Source of the DNA: Planctomycetota bacterium | GTDB taxonomy: Bacteria > Planctomycetota > UBA1135 > GCA-002686595 | Length of the DNA: 64,000 nucleotides | NCBI GenBank assembly: GCA_002862085.1 | Contig: PKCK01000127.1 | Span: 1-64,000 of the forward strand | Direction: 5' to 3' | Shown here: in pieces, positions 46,283-54,442 of the stretch | Position numbering within the stretch: position 1 is the first letter of the stretch | Layout: each line of letters starts with the position of its first letter | Translations under genes and position numbers: made by a program | The notes under the pieces: generated by a model | Told to the model about the DNA's origin: nothing | Databases searched by the model: none | What the model saw: the letters and a program-made list of their open reading frames with translations, nothing else

Positions 46283-46534
46283 TCAGGCGGCCTGAGTGGC
46301 CTCGGGCCCGTCGGGGGGCACGGCCTGGACCTCGAAACCGGCGTCGCGGAGGCTCGCGAGCAGCGCTGGACCGACCTCGAGGTCGAGCGCCAGCCGGGCG
46401 CCGGTCAGGGGATCTCGCCAGACGAGGTCGACGCGAGAGGCCGACCGATCGGAGTGACCGAGGCGGACGTGACCGCTGGCCGAGGCGGGCTCGGACTCAG
46501 GGAGGGTCCTGGAGGGGCGGGTGGAGGGTGACAT
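46283..46534 (-). CDS. small hypothetical protein
   Basis: The ATG at 46534 gives 83 residues. The N-terminal half is Ser/Pro/Arg-rich; the C-terminal half looks ordered ('[22 protein letters not shown]', '[17 protein letters not shown]'). I recognise no family. It lies between the rhodanese and purE on the same strand, followed by the hairpin at 46238. The frame is open further upstream to 46726, but that part overlaps the rhodanese gene. Coding status is supported only by composition and context. Confidence 0.5.
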   Translation of the reverse strand: MSPSTRPSRTLPESEPASASGHVRLGHSDRSASRVDLVWRDPLTGARLALDLEVGPALLASLRDAGFEVQAVPPDGPEATQAA

Positions 46535-46659
46535 GGCAGGGTGCGAGACGGCTGAGGACCTTCTCTTCCTCGGCACAACCCGCACTTTTTTTCCACCTCG
46601 ATCGGGTTTCGACCGGGCCCGGCCCGCCAGACGCTCCGGGAAACCGCTCCCGGCCCTCC

Positions 46660-46989
46660 TCAGTAGCGCGGCATGCTCGGCTCCACCTCGCGGGCCCAGC
46701 GATCGACGCCCCCCGAGAGGTTCCACAGCGCGTCGAACCCCAGCTGCGCGAGCGCGGCTGCTGCGTGTGCGCTGCGTACGCCGTGATGGCAGATACAGAT
46801 CGTCTCCGCGCCGGGGTCGAGCTCGGTGTGCCGGACGCCGAGTTCACCGAGCGGGATGTGCGTGATCCCCGGGAGCCTGCAGACCTCGACCTCGTCTTGC
46901 TCTCGCACGTCGAGCAGGACGAGCTCGTCCCCGCGGTCGAGGCGTTCCTTGAGGTCGGAGGGAGAGAGAGGCCGCATGGAGGGGCTCAC
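46660..46989 (-). CDS. rhodanese-like sulfurtransferase domain protein
   Basis: The single rhodanese domain of 109 residues has 'LLDVREQDEVEVCRLPGITHIPLGEL', the active-site loop CHHGVRS with the catalytic Cys, and 'LAQLGFDALWNLSGGVDRW'. Such proteins carry persulfide sulfur. The GTG at 46989 overlaps the stop of the phosphodiesterase gene (46986-46988), suggesting coupling; an ATG at 46977 is the alternative and matches the family start (MRPLSPSDL). The sulfur acceptor is unknown. Confidence 0.88.
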   Translation of the reverse strand: MSPSMRPLSPSDLKERLDRGDELVLLDVREQDEVEVCRLPGITHIPLGELGVRHTELDPGAETICICHHGVRSAHAAAALAQLGFDALWNLSGGVDRWAREVEPSMPRY

Positions 46990-49499
46990 TGGATCTGGAG
47001 CGGCGCGCGGTCGAAGTGGGCGGGCGCCGCGATTCCGAGCCTGTCGAGGACCGTGGGAGCGATGTCCAGCACGCTGAACTCGCCGTCCTCGGCGGCCACC
47101 TTCTCGCTGGAGAAGAAGATGCCGCTCACCAGGCGCCGGTCGTTCGACGCGTGATCCCCGGACCAGGGATTGTCGTTGTCCTCGTAGGTCGGTCCGAGGA
47201 TGACCTTGCCGTCATCGCCCTTGCTGAGAGCGACCGATCCGTCGACGCTGGTCCAGGACGCGCGGTAGTACTCGGCGAACCCGAGCATCACGTCGCTGCA
47301 CGGGTACTCGAGGCTCCCCCACTCCTCGCCGCCCTGATAGACGTCCTTGACGACGATCGCGCTCGTGACCACGACTTGCCCCTCGTCGCGAGCCGCGAGG
47401 AACCGCTCGCAGATCTCCGCCATCAGCGCGTCGGCGTCCGACGGGGCGACGATGCCCTCTGGCTCACGTCCTTCGAGGTTGAGGTAGACCATCCCGAGGC
47501 CGAGGGCGTAGGCACGCGTCTTCGACCAGTCCACGGCCCCGAGGCCGCCGCCCTGCGAGGTGCTCGAGAGGTCGTCGCGCAGCACCTGGTAGCCCTCCTC
47601 GACGAGCCAGTTGTTGACGTTCATCCCGCGGCGGTAGCTCGTGAAGCCGTGGTCCGCGCAGAGCATCAGCGTGTCGCCGTCCCGGAGCGCCGCGAGGGCG
47701 TCTCCGACGATCGCGTCCATCTGGCGGTAGATCGCAGGGATCGCGTCGGCGAGGCGCGTCTCCTCGCCGAAGAACGTCACGGTGCTGTTCGCGCGCTCCG
47801 GGTCGTGGAGCGGGTGTCCCTCGTCGTGATCCGCGTACATCATGTGCTGGACGCGATCCGTGGCGCTGAAGACCGAGTAGAGAACCCGCCAGTCGTCCTC
47901 GGCGAGCATCTTCTCCATCAGCTTCCGGCGATAGGCCATCGTGAACTCGACGTCCTCGAGGAAGTAGCGCGGATCGACCATCTTGTCCTTCACCTGGTTG
48001 GTCATGCAGCCCCACCCGAGGGTCTCGAAGCGCGCGCCGACGAGGTCCACCAGCTGCGGCGAGAAGCTCGCCGGCTCGCTGGTGGGCTGCCACGGCGTGG
48101 GATGCTTGGGGTCGAACTGCAGGGTGTCGACGTAGAGCTCGAAGGGATCGGTGTCGACCACTCGCAGGCGCGTGATGGCCGAGATCTCGACCGTCGGCGA
48201 GAGCTCGAAGCGAACGGGGAAGAAGTCGCTCCAGGCGCCGGCGGAGAGGGTCTGGACGGTCCCGCCGAGCGTCACCTCGTAGGTCTCCCCCGCCGCCTTC
48301 TCGACGATCCTCAAGGGCGCGCTGGTCCGGTGCAGGTGGAGCTTCGCACCCGCGCCCGACCCGCTCGGATCCTCGCCCATCTCACGCAGGGTCTTCTCGA
48401 GCTTCTTGCGACGCTTGTTGAGCTCCTGGCTCTCCTGGAAGCCGAGCTTCTGGAAGCGCTCCCGGTCGTTCTGCAGCGCGATGATGTCGTCGTACTCCGC
48501 CTGCGCCTCCGCGAGCGCCACGTAGTCCAGCGGCCCGTACACGAAGGTCTCGATGGCGCGGTCCCCGCCGCCGTCCGGGGTCTCGAAGTCCACGCGGAAG
48601 GTCGTCCCCGTGCCCGAGCCCTTCGCGACCTTGCCGCGCGGTGGACGTCCAGCGGCCAGGGTGTCCGTGGTGTAGAGGAACCAGTCACCGTTCATCGACT
48701 GGCGCACGTCGGGTACGCCCAGCCCGAACAGGGTCCGCGCGCCCTGGACGCCCGGTCTTCCGAGGGCCATCGGCGCCTGGAGCGCCACGGAGGGCGCGCC
48801 GCCGCGCGCGGCCTCGATCCAGAAACCGTCGAGCTTGACCTCGTTCTCGACCACGCCGGGGACACGGTCCAGCGCAGCGCCCGCGCCTGGCGCCTCGGCC
48901 GCGAAGTAAGCGCCCGCTCCGAGCGCCGCGGAGAGCAGCGCGGCGAGCCCGACGCCAGCACGCAGGACGAAGCGGAAGACCAGCAGGCCGATCAGGAAGG
49001 CAGCCGCCGCGACGGCCGCGGACGGGACGCCGCCCAGGACCGAGAAGAGGCCGGAGACGATGCCGCCGCTCCCGCCGGACTCCAGGCCGGAGGCGCCGTC
49101 CTCCTGACGGATGTGCGCGAGGCCCGCTCCCACGAAGGAGCCGTCGTAGACCTTGCGGTGGATGAAGCTCGGGACGCCGTTCTTCACCGGGTTCGCGCCC
49201 GTGTTGATGGCCGCCCAGCCCGCGGCCGACTCGGCGGGATCGGTGGACACCAGCGGGCCAGCGCTGCCCATCTCGCGGAGACGGCTGAGATTCGGGAGTT
49301 CCCCGGCGTCCATCATGCGCTCCGTCGTGCGCCAGTCCGCGCCGTCGAAGCCGAGCACCAGGACCCTGCCGGTGCCGGGGGCGTCCTCCGGGCCGGACGG
49401 CGAAGCGGCCCCGCTCAGAACGAGGAGACCGATCACAGCCGCCGCGAGGGCGGTCAGGGAGCCGAGGCGTCTGGAGGGGGAACGGAGTGCGTCGAGCAT
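46986..49499 (-). CDS. alkaline-phosphatase-superfamily phosphodiesterase/sulfatase-like membrane protein
   Basis: The 837-residue product has a signal or anchor segment (ALAAAVIGLLVLSGAAS) and the type I phosphodiesterase/nucleotide pyrophosphatase core. Visible are 'VLVLGFDGADWRTTERMM' (metal Asp), 'AESAAGWAAINTGANPVKNG' (nucleophile region), 'LMLCADHGFTSYRRG' and 'GDHASNDR' (metal His/Asp). A hydrophobic block (~150-210) is inserted after the nucleophile region, with two or three membrane helices. A ~250-residue insertion with charged helices follows. The substrate is unknown; related planctomycete proteins hydrolyse phosphodiesters or phosphoglycolipids. It diverges from the gene at 49578 and is coupled to the rhodanese. 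Confidence 0.85.
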   Translation of the reverse strand: MLDALRSPSRRLGSLTALAAAVIGLLVLSGAASPSGPEDAPGTGRVLVLGFDGADWRTTERMMDAGELPNLSRLREMGSAGPLVSTDPAESAAGWAAINTGANPVKNGVPSFIHRKVYDGSFVGAGLAHIRQEDGASGLESGGSGGIVSGLFSVLGGVPSAAVAAAAFLIGLLVFRFVLRAGVGLAALLSAALGAGAYFAAEAPGAGAALDRVPGVVENEVKLDGFWIEAARGGAPSVALQAPMALGRPGVQGARTLFGLGVPDVRQSMNGDWFLYTTDTLAAGRPPRGKVAKGSGTGTTFRVDFETPDGGGDRAIETFVYGPLDYVALAEAQAEYDDIIALQNDRERFQKLGFQESQELNKRRKKLEKTLREMGEDPSGSGAGAKLHLHRTSAPLRIVEKAAGETYEVTLGGTVQTLSAGAWSDFFPVRFELSPTVEISAITRLRVVDTDPFELYVDTLQFDPKHPTPWQPTSEPASFSPQLVDLVGARFETLGWGCMTNQVKDKMVDPRYFLEDVEFTMAYRRKLMEKMLAEDDWRVLYSVFSATDRVQHMMYADHDEGHPLHDPERANSTVTFFGEETRLADAIPAIYRQMDAIVGDALAALRDGDTLMLCADHGFTSYRRGMNVNNWLVEEGYQVLRDDLSSTSQGGGLGAVDWSKTRAYALGLGMVYLNLEGREPEGIVAPSDADALMAEICERFLAARDEGQVVVTSAIVVKDVYQGGEEWGSLEYPCSDVMLGFAEYYRASWTSVDGSVALSKGDDGKVILGPTYEDNDNPWSGDHASNDRRLVSGIFFSSEKVAAEDGEFSVLDIAPTVLDRLGIAAPAHFDRAPLQIQ

Positions 49500-49514
49500 G
49501 GGATCGATGGGTGT

Positions 49515-49555
49515 GGTGGGCGCCCCTCCTGCCTCGCCCCGCCCACCGAGGGGCG
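49515..49555. promoter_or_regulatory. two overlapping inverted repeats in a divergent promoter region
   Basis: GGTGGGCG (49515-49522) pairs with CGCCCACC (49540-49547), and CGCCCCTC (49521-49528) pairs with GAGGGGCG (49548-49555). The left arms overlap by two bases and the right arms abut, so the two structures compete. They fill the 78-nt space between the divergent genes at 49499 and 49578. Confidence 0.45.
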
Positions 49556-49577
49556 GCTGCGAAGTAGGATCACCCCG

Positions 49578-50744
49578 ATGACGAGGCGCGAGAGAGACGC
49601 TGGCCGGCAGGTTACGATCGGCAGAAGGGGGGGTGAGGGCTTAATCGCGGCTCCGGAGCGCGGAGCAGCCCTGCTCTGGGTCGCGGCCCTCGCCGCGCTG
49701 GCGCTGGTCAGCTGGATGGCCCTCTCGAGCCGTGGCAGTATGCCGCCGCCGGACGCCGGGACAGCCCCGCAGGGCCGCGCGGGGGGGCCAGAGAGGCCCG
49801 AGGAGGTCCCCGGTCCGGGTGGCCCCCTCGACGAACCCGCCCCCGGCCCTCGCACGCTCGGGTCGATCGAGGCCCGCCCGGCGGGCTTGGACGGCGGATA
49901 CACGCGGGTCTTCGACGGCGTCGGCACGATCGCGGGCCAGGTCCGGATGGCGGACGGCAGCGCCCCGCCGCGGTGGACGCTCCACCTGGAGCCGTCGCTC
50001 GTGACCCGGGGACGCGGCGTGGCGGTGACCCGGACCGTGGAGGCCGCCCCCGCCGAGGAGACCTTCGAGGTGCGCGATCTCCCGATGGGCGCGTACCGCG
50101 TCTTCGCCACCGCCCCCGGCTTCCGCTCCTCCGCCGTCGAGGTCGCCCTCTACAAGCTCGAGGGCCTCGAGCACCTGCCGGGGATGAACTACGTGAACCT
50201 CACCGTCACCCTGCGGGCGATGGCGAGCGTCGACGGCATCGTACGCCGCGCCAACGGCGACCCGGCGGACGGTCTCCCGGTGCACCTGCTCCCACGCGTC
50301 AGTGCGGCGCCTGGCGATCGGATATCGGTCACGACGGATCTGGCCGGCGTCTACCGCTTCGACGCGGTCCCCGAAGGACGCTGGCTTCTCTGCGTCGGAG
50401 ATCCGGCTGCGCCCCTGGTCGCGCCACGCCCGGTCGAGGTGGACATCCGCCCCCTCGAGCTCGACGACGTGCAGCTCCCCGACCTCGCCACGCTCGAGCT
50501 CATGGTGCTGGACGAGGCGGCACGCCCGTTCCCCGACGTCGACGTCGTGGGATACCTGCGAGGAACGGGCCGGGGCTCGATCCGCGGCCGGACGGGCCCC
50601 CAGGGCCGCCTCCGGGCGGACTACCTCCAGCCCGGTCCCTGGCGCATCGAGGCGACCTACGCGACGCTCGGCTACACCGGGAAGCGCGACTGGGTCCTCG
50701 AGGCCACGGGCGTGACGATCGAGAAGGAGCTGGTCATCCGCTAG
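49578..50744 (+). CDS. membrane-anchored carboxypeptidase-regulatory-like domain protein
   Basis: The ATG at 49578 gives 388 residues. A single N-terminal hydrophobic segment (ALLWVAALAALALVSWMAL) anchors or exports it, followed by a Pro/Gly-rich linker. Three Ig-like domains of the carboxypeptidase-regulatory / CarboxypepD_reg type follow ('GTIAGQVRMADGSAPPRW', 'ASVDGIVRRANGDPADGLPV', 'DLAGVYRFDAVPEGRWLL', 'GPQGRLRADYLQPGPWRIE'). These bind or space surface proteins; no enzyme domain is present. The gene overlaps the convergent PLP-enzyme gene by 11 nt. Confidence 0.8.
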   Translation: MTRRERDAGRQVTIGRRGGEGLIAAPERGAALLWVAALAALALVSWMALSSRGSMPPPDAGTAPQGRAGGPERPEEVPGPGGPLDEPAPGPRTLGSIEARPAGLDGGYTRVFDGVGTIAGQVRMADGSAPPRWTLHLEPSLVTRGRGVAVTRTVEAAPAEETFEVRDLPMGAYRVFATAPGFRSSAVEVALYKLEGLEHLPGMNYVNLTVTLRAMASVDGIVRRANGDPADGLPVHLLPRVSAAPGDRISVTTDLAGVYRFDAVPEGRWLLCVGDPAAPLVAPRPVEVDIRPLELDDVQLPDLATLELMVLDEAARPFPDVDVVGYLRGTGRGSIRGRTGPQGRLRADYLQPGPWRIEATYATLGYTGKRDWVLEATGVTIEKELVIR

Positions 50745-51996
50745 CCGCGGCGGCTCCGCTCGCGGCCAGCGCCGCGAGGAAGTCGGCCGCCAGGTCCGCG
50801 GGATCCTCGATCCCGGCAGCCACCCGCACGCACCCCGGGCCGACCCCTGCGGCCCTTCGCTCCTCGGGGCTCATCGCGACGTGCGACATGAACGCGGGGA
50901 TGCTGACCAGCGTCTCGACGCCTCCGAGGCTCGGCGCGTCCAGCGCGAGGCGGAGGCGGCCGACGAGGTCCCGCGTGGCCGCGTCCCCGCCCTCCAGCTC
51001 GAAGGCCAGGACGCTGCCGAACAGCCCCGGCTCGAGGAGCTCGAGCGCCCTGGCGTGGGACGGGTCCGAGGCGAGCCCCGGGTAGTGGACGTGCGTGACC
51101 CCTGGGGCCCCGCGGAGGGCCTCGGCGATGCCCATCGCAGCGCGACATTGCGCACGGACCCGCAGGTCGACCGTCGCGAGGCTTCGCGTCAGGAGCCAGG
51201 CAGCGGCGGGGTCCAGGATCGCGCCCGCCACCTTGCGTCGGTGCAGCACGGGTTCCATCAGGTCGGCGCTCCCGAGCACCACGCCCGCGGTGAGGTCCGA
51301 GTGGCCGCCGAGGGCCTTCGTGGCCGAGTGAACCACGTAGTCCGCGCGCTCCTCCGGCGGCGGCGCGGCCGCCCCGCGGGGTGCGCCGACGAGGGGCCGC
51401 TGCACGATCGGCGACGCGAACGTCGAGTCCACCGAGAGGGCCGCACCCGCCGCGTGCGCCTGGCGCGCGATGCGCCGCAGGTCCGCCACGCGCGCGACCG
51501 GGTTCGAGATGCCCTCGACGTGGACCAGCGTCGCGCCGCGATCGAGGCAAGCCGCGAGCTCGTCCCCGCAGTCGACGTCGAACGGATCGAGCGCGATCCC
51601 CTGCTCTGCGAGCACGTCCTCGAAGAGCGCCACGGAGCCGCCGTAGATCTGACGCGCCATGGCGACCCGGCCGCCGCTGCCCGGGATCGCCGCGCGGACG
51701 ACCGCGTGAATGGCTGCCATGCCGCTCGCGAAGAGCGCCGCGCGCTCTGCCCCCTCCAACCTCGCGAGGCGCACCTCGCAGTCCTCGACGCCGGGATTCT
51801 TGTAGCGCGAGTAGACGAGCGGGCTCGACCAGTCGCCCGCGTCGGTCGAGGAGTGCGTCCCTTCGTGCTGCAGGAAGGTGCTCGTCCGCCGCAAGGGCGG
51901 CGCCACGTCGGGGTCCTCGGCGCTCGGGCGTCGCCCGCCATGCACGGCGAGAGTGGCGGGGCGGAGCGTCTCGTGGTCGTGAGAGGCGTCGGGCAT
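50734..51996 (-). CDS. Cys/Met-metabolism PLP-dependent enzyme
   Basis: The ATG at 51996 gives 420 residues. The fold type I trans-sulfuration family features are 'VYSRYKNPGVEDCEVRLARLEGAE', 'FASGMAAIHAVV', 'QIYGGSVALFEDVL', 'VHVEGISNPVARVADL' and the PLP lysine in 'SATKALGGHSDLTAGVV'. Members include cystathionine gamma-synthase, cystathionine lyases, O-acylhomoserine sulfhydrylase and methionine gamma-lyase; the sequence does not separate these by eye. Upstream frame extension to 52452 runs antisense to the FabZ-like gene and is rejected. A 17-bp palindrome lies 38 nt upstream of its start, shared with the divergent gene. Confidence 0.88.
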   Translation of the reverse strand: MPDASHDHETLRPATLAVHGGRRPSAEDPDVAPPLRRTSTFLQHEGTHSSTDAGDWSSPLVYSRYKNPGVEDCEVRLARLEGAERAALFASGMAAIHAVVRAAIPGSGGRVAMARQIYGGSVALFEDVLAEQGIALDPFDVDCGDELAACLDRGATLVHVEGISNPVARVADLRRIARQAHAAGAALSVDSTFASPIVQRPLVGAPRGAAAPPPEERADYVVHSATKALGGHSDLTAGVVLGSADLMEPVLHRRKVAGAILDPAAAWLLTRSLATVDLRVRAQCRAAMGIAEALRGAPGVTHVHYPGLASDPSHARALELLEPGLFGSVLAFELEGGDAATRDLVGRLRLALDAPSLGGVETLVSIPAFMSHVAMSPEERRAAGVGPGCVRVAAGIEDPADLAADFLAALAASGAAAASG

Positions 51997-52033
51997 CGGA
52001 GGAGGGCGCGGGGGCTTCGGTCGCGGAGGGGGC

Positions 52034-52050
52034 GCGCATAGACTATGCGC
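52034..52050. promoter_or_regulatory. 17-bp palindrome, candidate operator
   Basis: GCGCATAG-A-CTATGCGC is a perfect 8-bp inverted repeat about a single central base. It sits in the 89-nt divergent region between the PLP enzyme (start 51996, -) and the FabZ-like gene (start 52086, +), 38 nt and 35 nt from the starts. A single-base centre and an AT-containing core in GC-rich surroundings fit a dimeric repressor site better than a terminator. Confidence 0.55.
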
Positions 52051-52085
52051 CCCGTCTTCCGGGATCCCCCCAGCAACAGTCGCCC

Positions 52086-52589
52086 ATGCCCAGCGCCAAC
52101 CTCCTCGACCTCGCCACGATCGATCTCGACCACGTCGAAGTCGATCGAGCCGAGCTGGATCAGTTTCTCGAGCAGCGAGGCACGTTCTCGGTGATCGACC
52201 ACCTCTGCCACTGCGACGTGGAGGGCGGGATCCTCGTCGGCGTGAAGACGATCTCCGAGGACGACTGGTGGGCGGCGGACCACATCCCGGGCCGTCCGAT
52301 GTTCCCGGGTGTGCTGATGATCGAGACCGCCGCGCAGATCGCGAGCTTCGACTACTCGAAGCACCGCATCGACGGAGAGGACGACAAGCGCTTCGTGGGC
52401 TTCGGCGGCGTGGACAAGGCCCGGTTCCGCGGCGTGGTGACGCCCCCCTCACGCCTCTTCCTGACGGTCAGGCTCGAGCGCGCCGGCAGCCGGATGTTCC
52501 GCTACGCCGCCGAGGCGCACCTGGAGAAGGACGGCGCGCTCCAGCCCCGCGCCGTGTTCGAGGCGACCGTGCTGGGCGTCCTGCTCTGA
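52086..52589 (+). CDS. FabZ/FabA-like (3R)-hydroxyacyl-ACP dehydratase family protein
   Basis: The 167-residue hot-dog-fold protein has the FabZ signature 'HIPGRPMFPGVLMIETAAQIAS', with the catalytic His in HIPG and the Glu in the central helix. The N-terminal ~40 residues are longer than in E. coli FabZ. The activity expected is dehydration of 3-hydroxyacyl-ACP in fatty-acid synthesis, but such stand-alone copies can serve secondary lipid pathways. It is a single gene, divergent from the PLP enzyme and convergent with pus10 (22 nt between stops). No Shine-Dalgarno is visible. Confidence 0.85.
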   Translation: MPSANLLDLATIDLDHVEVDRAELDQFLEQRGTFSVIDHLCHCDVEGGILVGVKTISEDDWWAADHIPGRPMFPGVLMIETAAQIASFDYSKHRIDGEDDKRFVGFGGVDKARFRGVVTPPSRLFLTVRLERAGSRMFRYAAEAHLEKDGALQPRAVFEATVLGVLL

Positions 52590-52611
52590 TCCCCGCCGCG
52601 CCTGCGGGCGC

Positions 52612-53457
52612 TCACTCGAGACCAGCGCCGAAGTCGACAGCGCGGGGCGGCTCGAGCTGCGCGGGAGACTCCTCCTCCTCGCCCTCCGCACCGAGGATCG
52701 CGAGCACGTCGAGCTCGACGCACTCGGCGCCGTCGACGCCGAGCACCTCGGCGAGGGAGGGCTCGGTCATCCCGCCCTCGCCGCTGATGGCCTCCTTGAC
52801 GTAGGTGCCCGCCTGGGTGCGCAGTACGACGACGAGGTCGTCGCCCTCCCCCCGTTCGACGGTCACCAGCTCGACCCAGCGGCCGCGCACCTTGTCCGCT
52901 CTGCGGTGGGCGACGCGGCTCGGCGTCTTCTGGGCGACCTCGTAGCGCGGATCCTCCATGGCCGCCTCGATGGCCTCGTCCCCTGCGGACGAGTGACAGT
53001 GCACCAGCGCCCGGTACTCCTTGGCGAAGCGGCCTTCCTTCAGCTCGCGCACGCGGGACTTCTGGGTCCAGTGGAGACCACGGACCTCGAGACGCCCCTC
53101 GTTGCGGCTGTTGATCTCCGTCTCGATCTCGGCGAGGTCCACCTGGGTGACCTTGGGGTTCTCCAGCTCGAAGACGAAGGGACGGCCCTCGCCGAGCATG
53201 CGCACGTCCACGTCCTCGCGGCCAGCGCCGTGGAACTTGTGACGGCGAGTCCCCGCCGCCTTGCCCAGGACCCAGCCGATGAGCTCCTGAACGGAGTCCT
53301 TGGTGAGCTTCCCGAAGCCCTCGCAGCGCTCGCACTTGCGGCGCCGACGCGGGTGCCCTTTGCACTCGGGGCAGAAGAACACCGTCTGCGGCAGATCGCG
53401 GGTGTGCTTGAGGTAGCGCCCTTCGACGTAGAGCTTGGTCTTCGGCGGCTGGTTCAT
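52612..53457 (-). CDS. pus10: Pus10-type tRNA pseudouridine synthase (archaeal/eukaryotic family)
   Basis: The 281-residue product matches the catalytic region of Pus10, which in archaea makes pseudouridine 54/55 in tRNA. Landmarks in order are 'EGRYLKHTRDLPQT' (12-25); a four-Cys zinc knuckle, CPEC/CERC (Cys29, 32, 42, 45); 'SVQELIG' (55-61); 'FHGAGREDVDVRMLGEGRPF' (75-94), containing the catalytic Asp (82 or 84); Tyr148 in EYRALV; 'QKTPSRVAHRRADKVRGR' (176-193); and 'TQAGTYVKEAISGEGG' (214-229). The N-terminal THUMP-like half of archaeal Pus10 is absent. An acidic/Pro linker (257-272) ends in DFGAGLE, sharing FGAGLE with the KptA-like protein. The ATG at 53457 fits the family. Pus10 is rare or unreported in bacteria, so transfer is likely. 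Confidence 0.9.
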   Translation of the reverse strand: MNQPPKTKLYVEGRYLKHTRDLPQTVFFCPECKGHPRRRRKCERCEGFGKLTKDSVQELIGWVLGKAAGTRRHKFHGAGREDVDVRMLGEGRPFVFELENPKVTQVDLAEIETEINSRNEGRLEVRGLHWTQKSRVRELKEGRFAKEYRALVHCHSSAGDEAIEAAMEDPRYEVAQKTPSRVAHRRADKVRGRWVELVTVERGEGDDLVVVLRTQAGTYVKEAISGEGGMTEPSLAEVLGVDGAECVELDVLAILGAEGEEEESPAQLEPPRAVDFGAGLE

Positions 53458-53569
53458 GGTCGCGGGGGGAGGTTAGCGCCAGGGGCGGACGCTGGCGGCG
53501 CCCGGGCGCGGGAAACCGGCGCTCGAGCCGGGCGCCAGGCGCTCCTGGCGCGCTACGCTCCACCCCGCC

Positions 53570-54442
53570 ATGCACCCGATCCTCTTCGAGCTGCCGGGCG
53601 GCTTCCCGCTGCGCTCCTTCGGCCTGATGGTCGTGCTGGGCTTCCTCCTCGGGAGCCACCTCTACGGCCGCCTCGGTCGGCGCTACTCCGCGGACCCGGA
53701 GGCCACGGCCGCGGGCTACGCCTCGGTGCCCCTCTGGATCCTGGGTGGAATCCTGCTCGGCGCCCGCGGGATGTACGTGATCGTCGAGGTGCTCCAGGGG
53801 ACCGAGGTCGGCCAGGGCTACGTCGACGACCCCCTGACGGTCTTCGCCTACTGGGAGGGCGGCCTGGTCATGTACGGCGGGACCTTCGGCGGGATCGCCC
53901 TGGGGCTGTGGGCCGCGAAGCGGCACGGCCTGCGCCTGTGGCACGCGCTGGATCTGGGTCTGACCGCCGGGTTCTTCGGCCTCGCCGTCGGAAGGGTGGG
54001 CTGCCTGCTCGTGGGCGACGACTTCGGCAAGATCGTGCCCGCGGGCTCGGAGGGGCTCCCCTTCCCCCTCGTGATCCGCGTGCCCGACCCGCTGCCCGAG
54101 GGCAGTCTGTTCGGCGCCGACAACATCGGCCAGGTCCTCTGGGCGACCCAGCCGTGGATGAGCATCAACGCGGTGCTCACGGGCGCCCTCGGCCTCTGGC
54201 TGATCAAGCGACGGCGCTACGCCGGCCAGGTGACCCTGGTGCTGCTCGTGCTGTACTCGATCGCCCGCTACACGATCGAGAGCTTCCGCGGCGACAAGAT
54301 CCGCGGGCTGTGGTTCGACGATTCGTTCTCCACCTCCCAGCTCGTCTCGATCGCGCTCGGGGCCACGAGCCTCACGCTCCTCGTCGCCTGGCGGAAACGC
54401 AGCGAGGAGAACAGCGGCTTCGACGCGGGCGTCGCGCCGTGA
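53570..54442 (+). CDS. lgt: prolipoprotein diacylglyceryl transferase
   Basis: The 290-residue integral membrane protein has about seven hydrophobic segments and Lgt landmarks: 'GFPLRSFGLMVVLGFLLG', 'YWEGGLVMYGGTFGGI' (the H/Y-G-G region), 'GRVGCLLVGDDFGK' (essential Arg) and the C-terminal 'YTIESFRGDKIRGLW'. It transfers diacylglycerol from phosphatidylglycerol to the lipobox cysteine of prolipoproteins, consistent with lipoprotein signals such as that of the MauG-like protein. Its stop overlaps the next gene by 4 nt (GTGA). No Shine-Dalgarno is visible. Confidence 0.95.
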   Translation: MHPILFELPGGFPLRSFGLMVVLGFLLGSHLYGRLGRRYSADPEATAAGYASVPLWILGGILLGARGMYVIVEVLQGTEVGQGYVDDPLTVFAYWEGGLVMYGGTFGGIALGLWAAKRHGLRLWHALDLGLTAGFFGLAVGRVGCLLVGDDFGKIVPAGSEGLPFPLVIRVPDPLPEGSLFGADNIGQVLWATQPWMSINAVLTGALGLWLIKRRRYAGQVTLVLLVLYSIARYTIESFRGDKIRGLWFDDSFSTSQLVSIALGATSLTLLVAWRKRSEENSGFDAGVAP

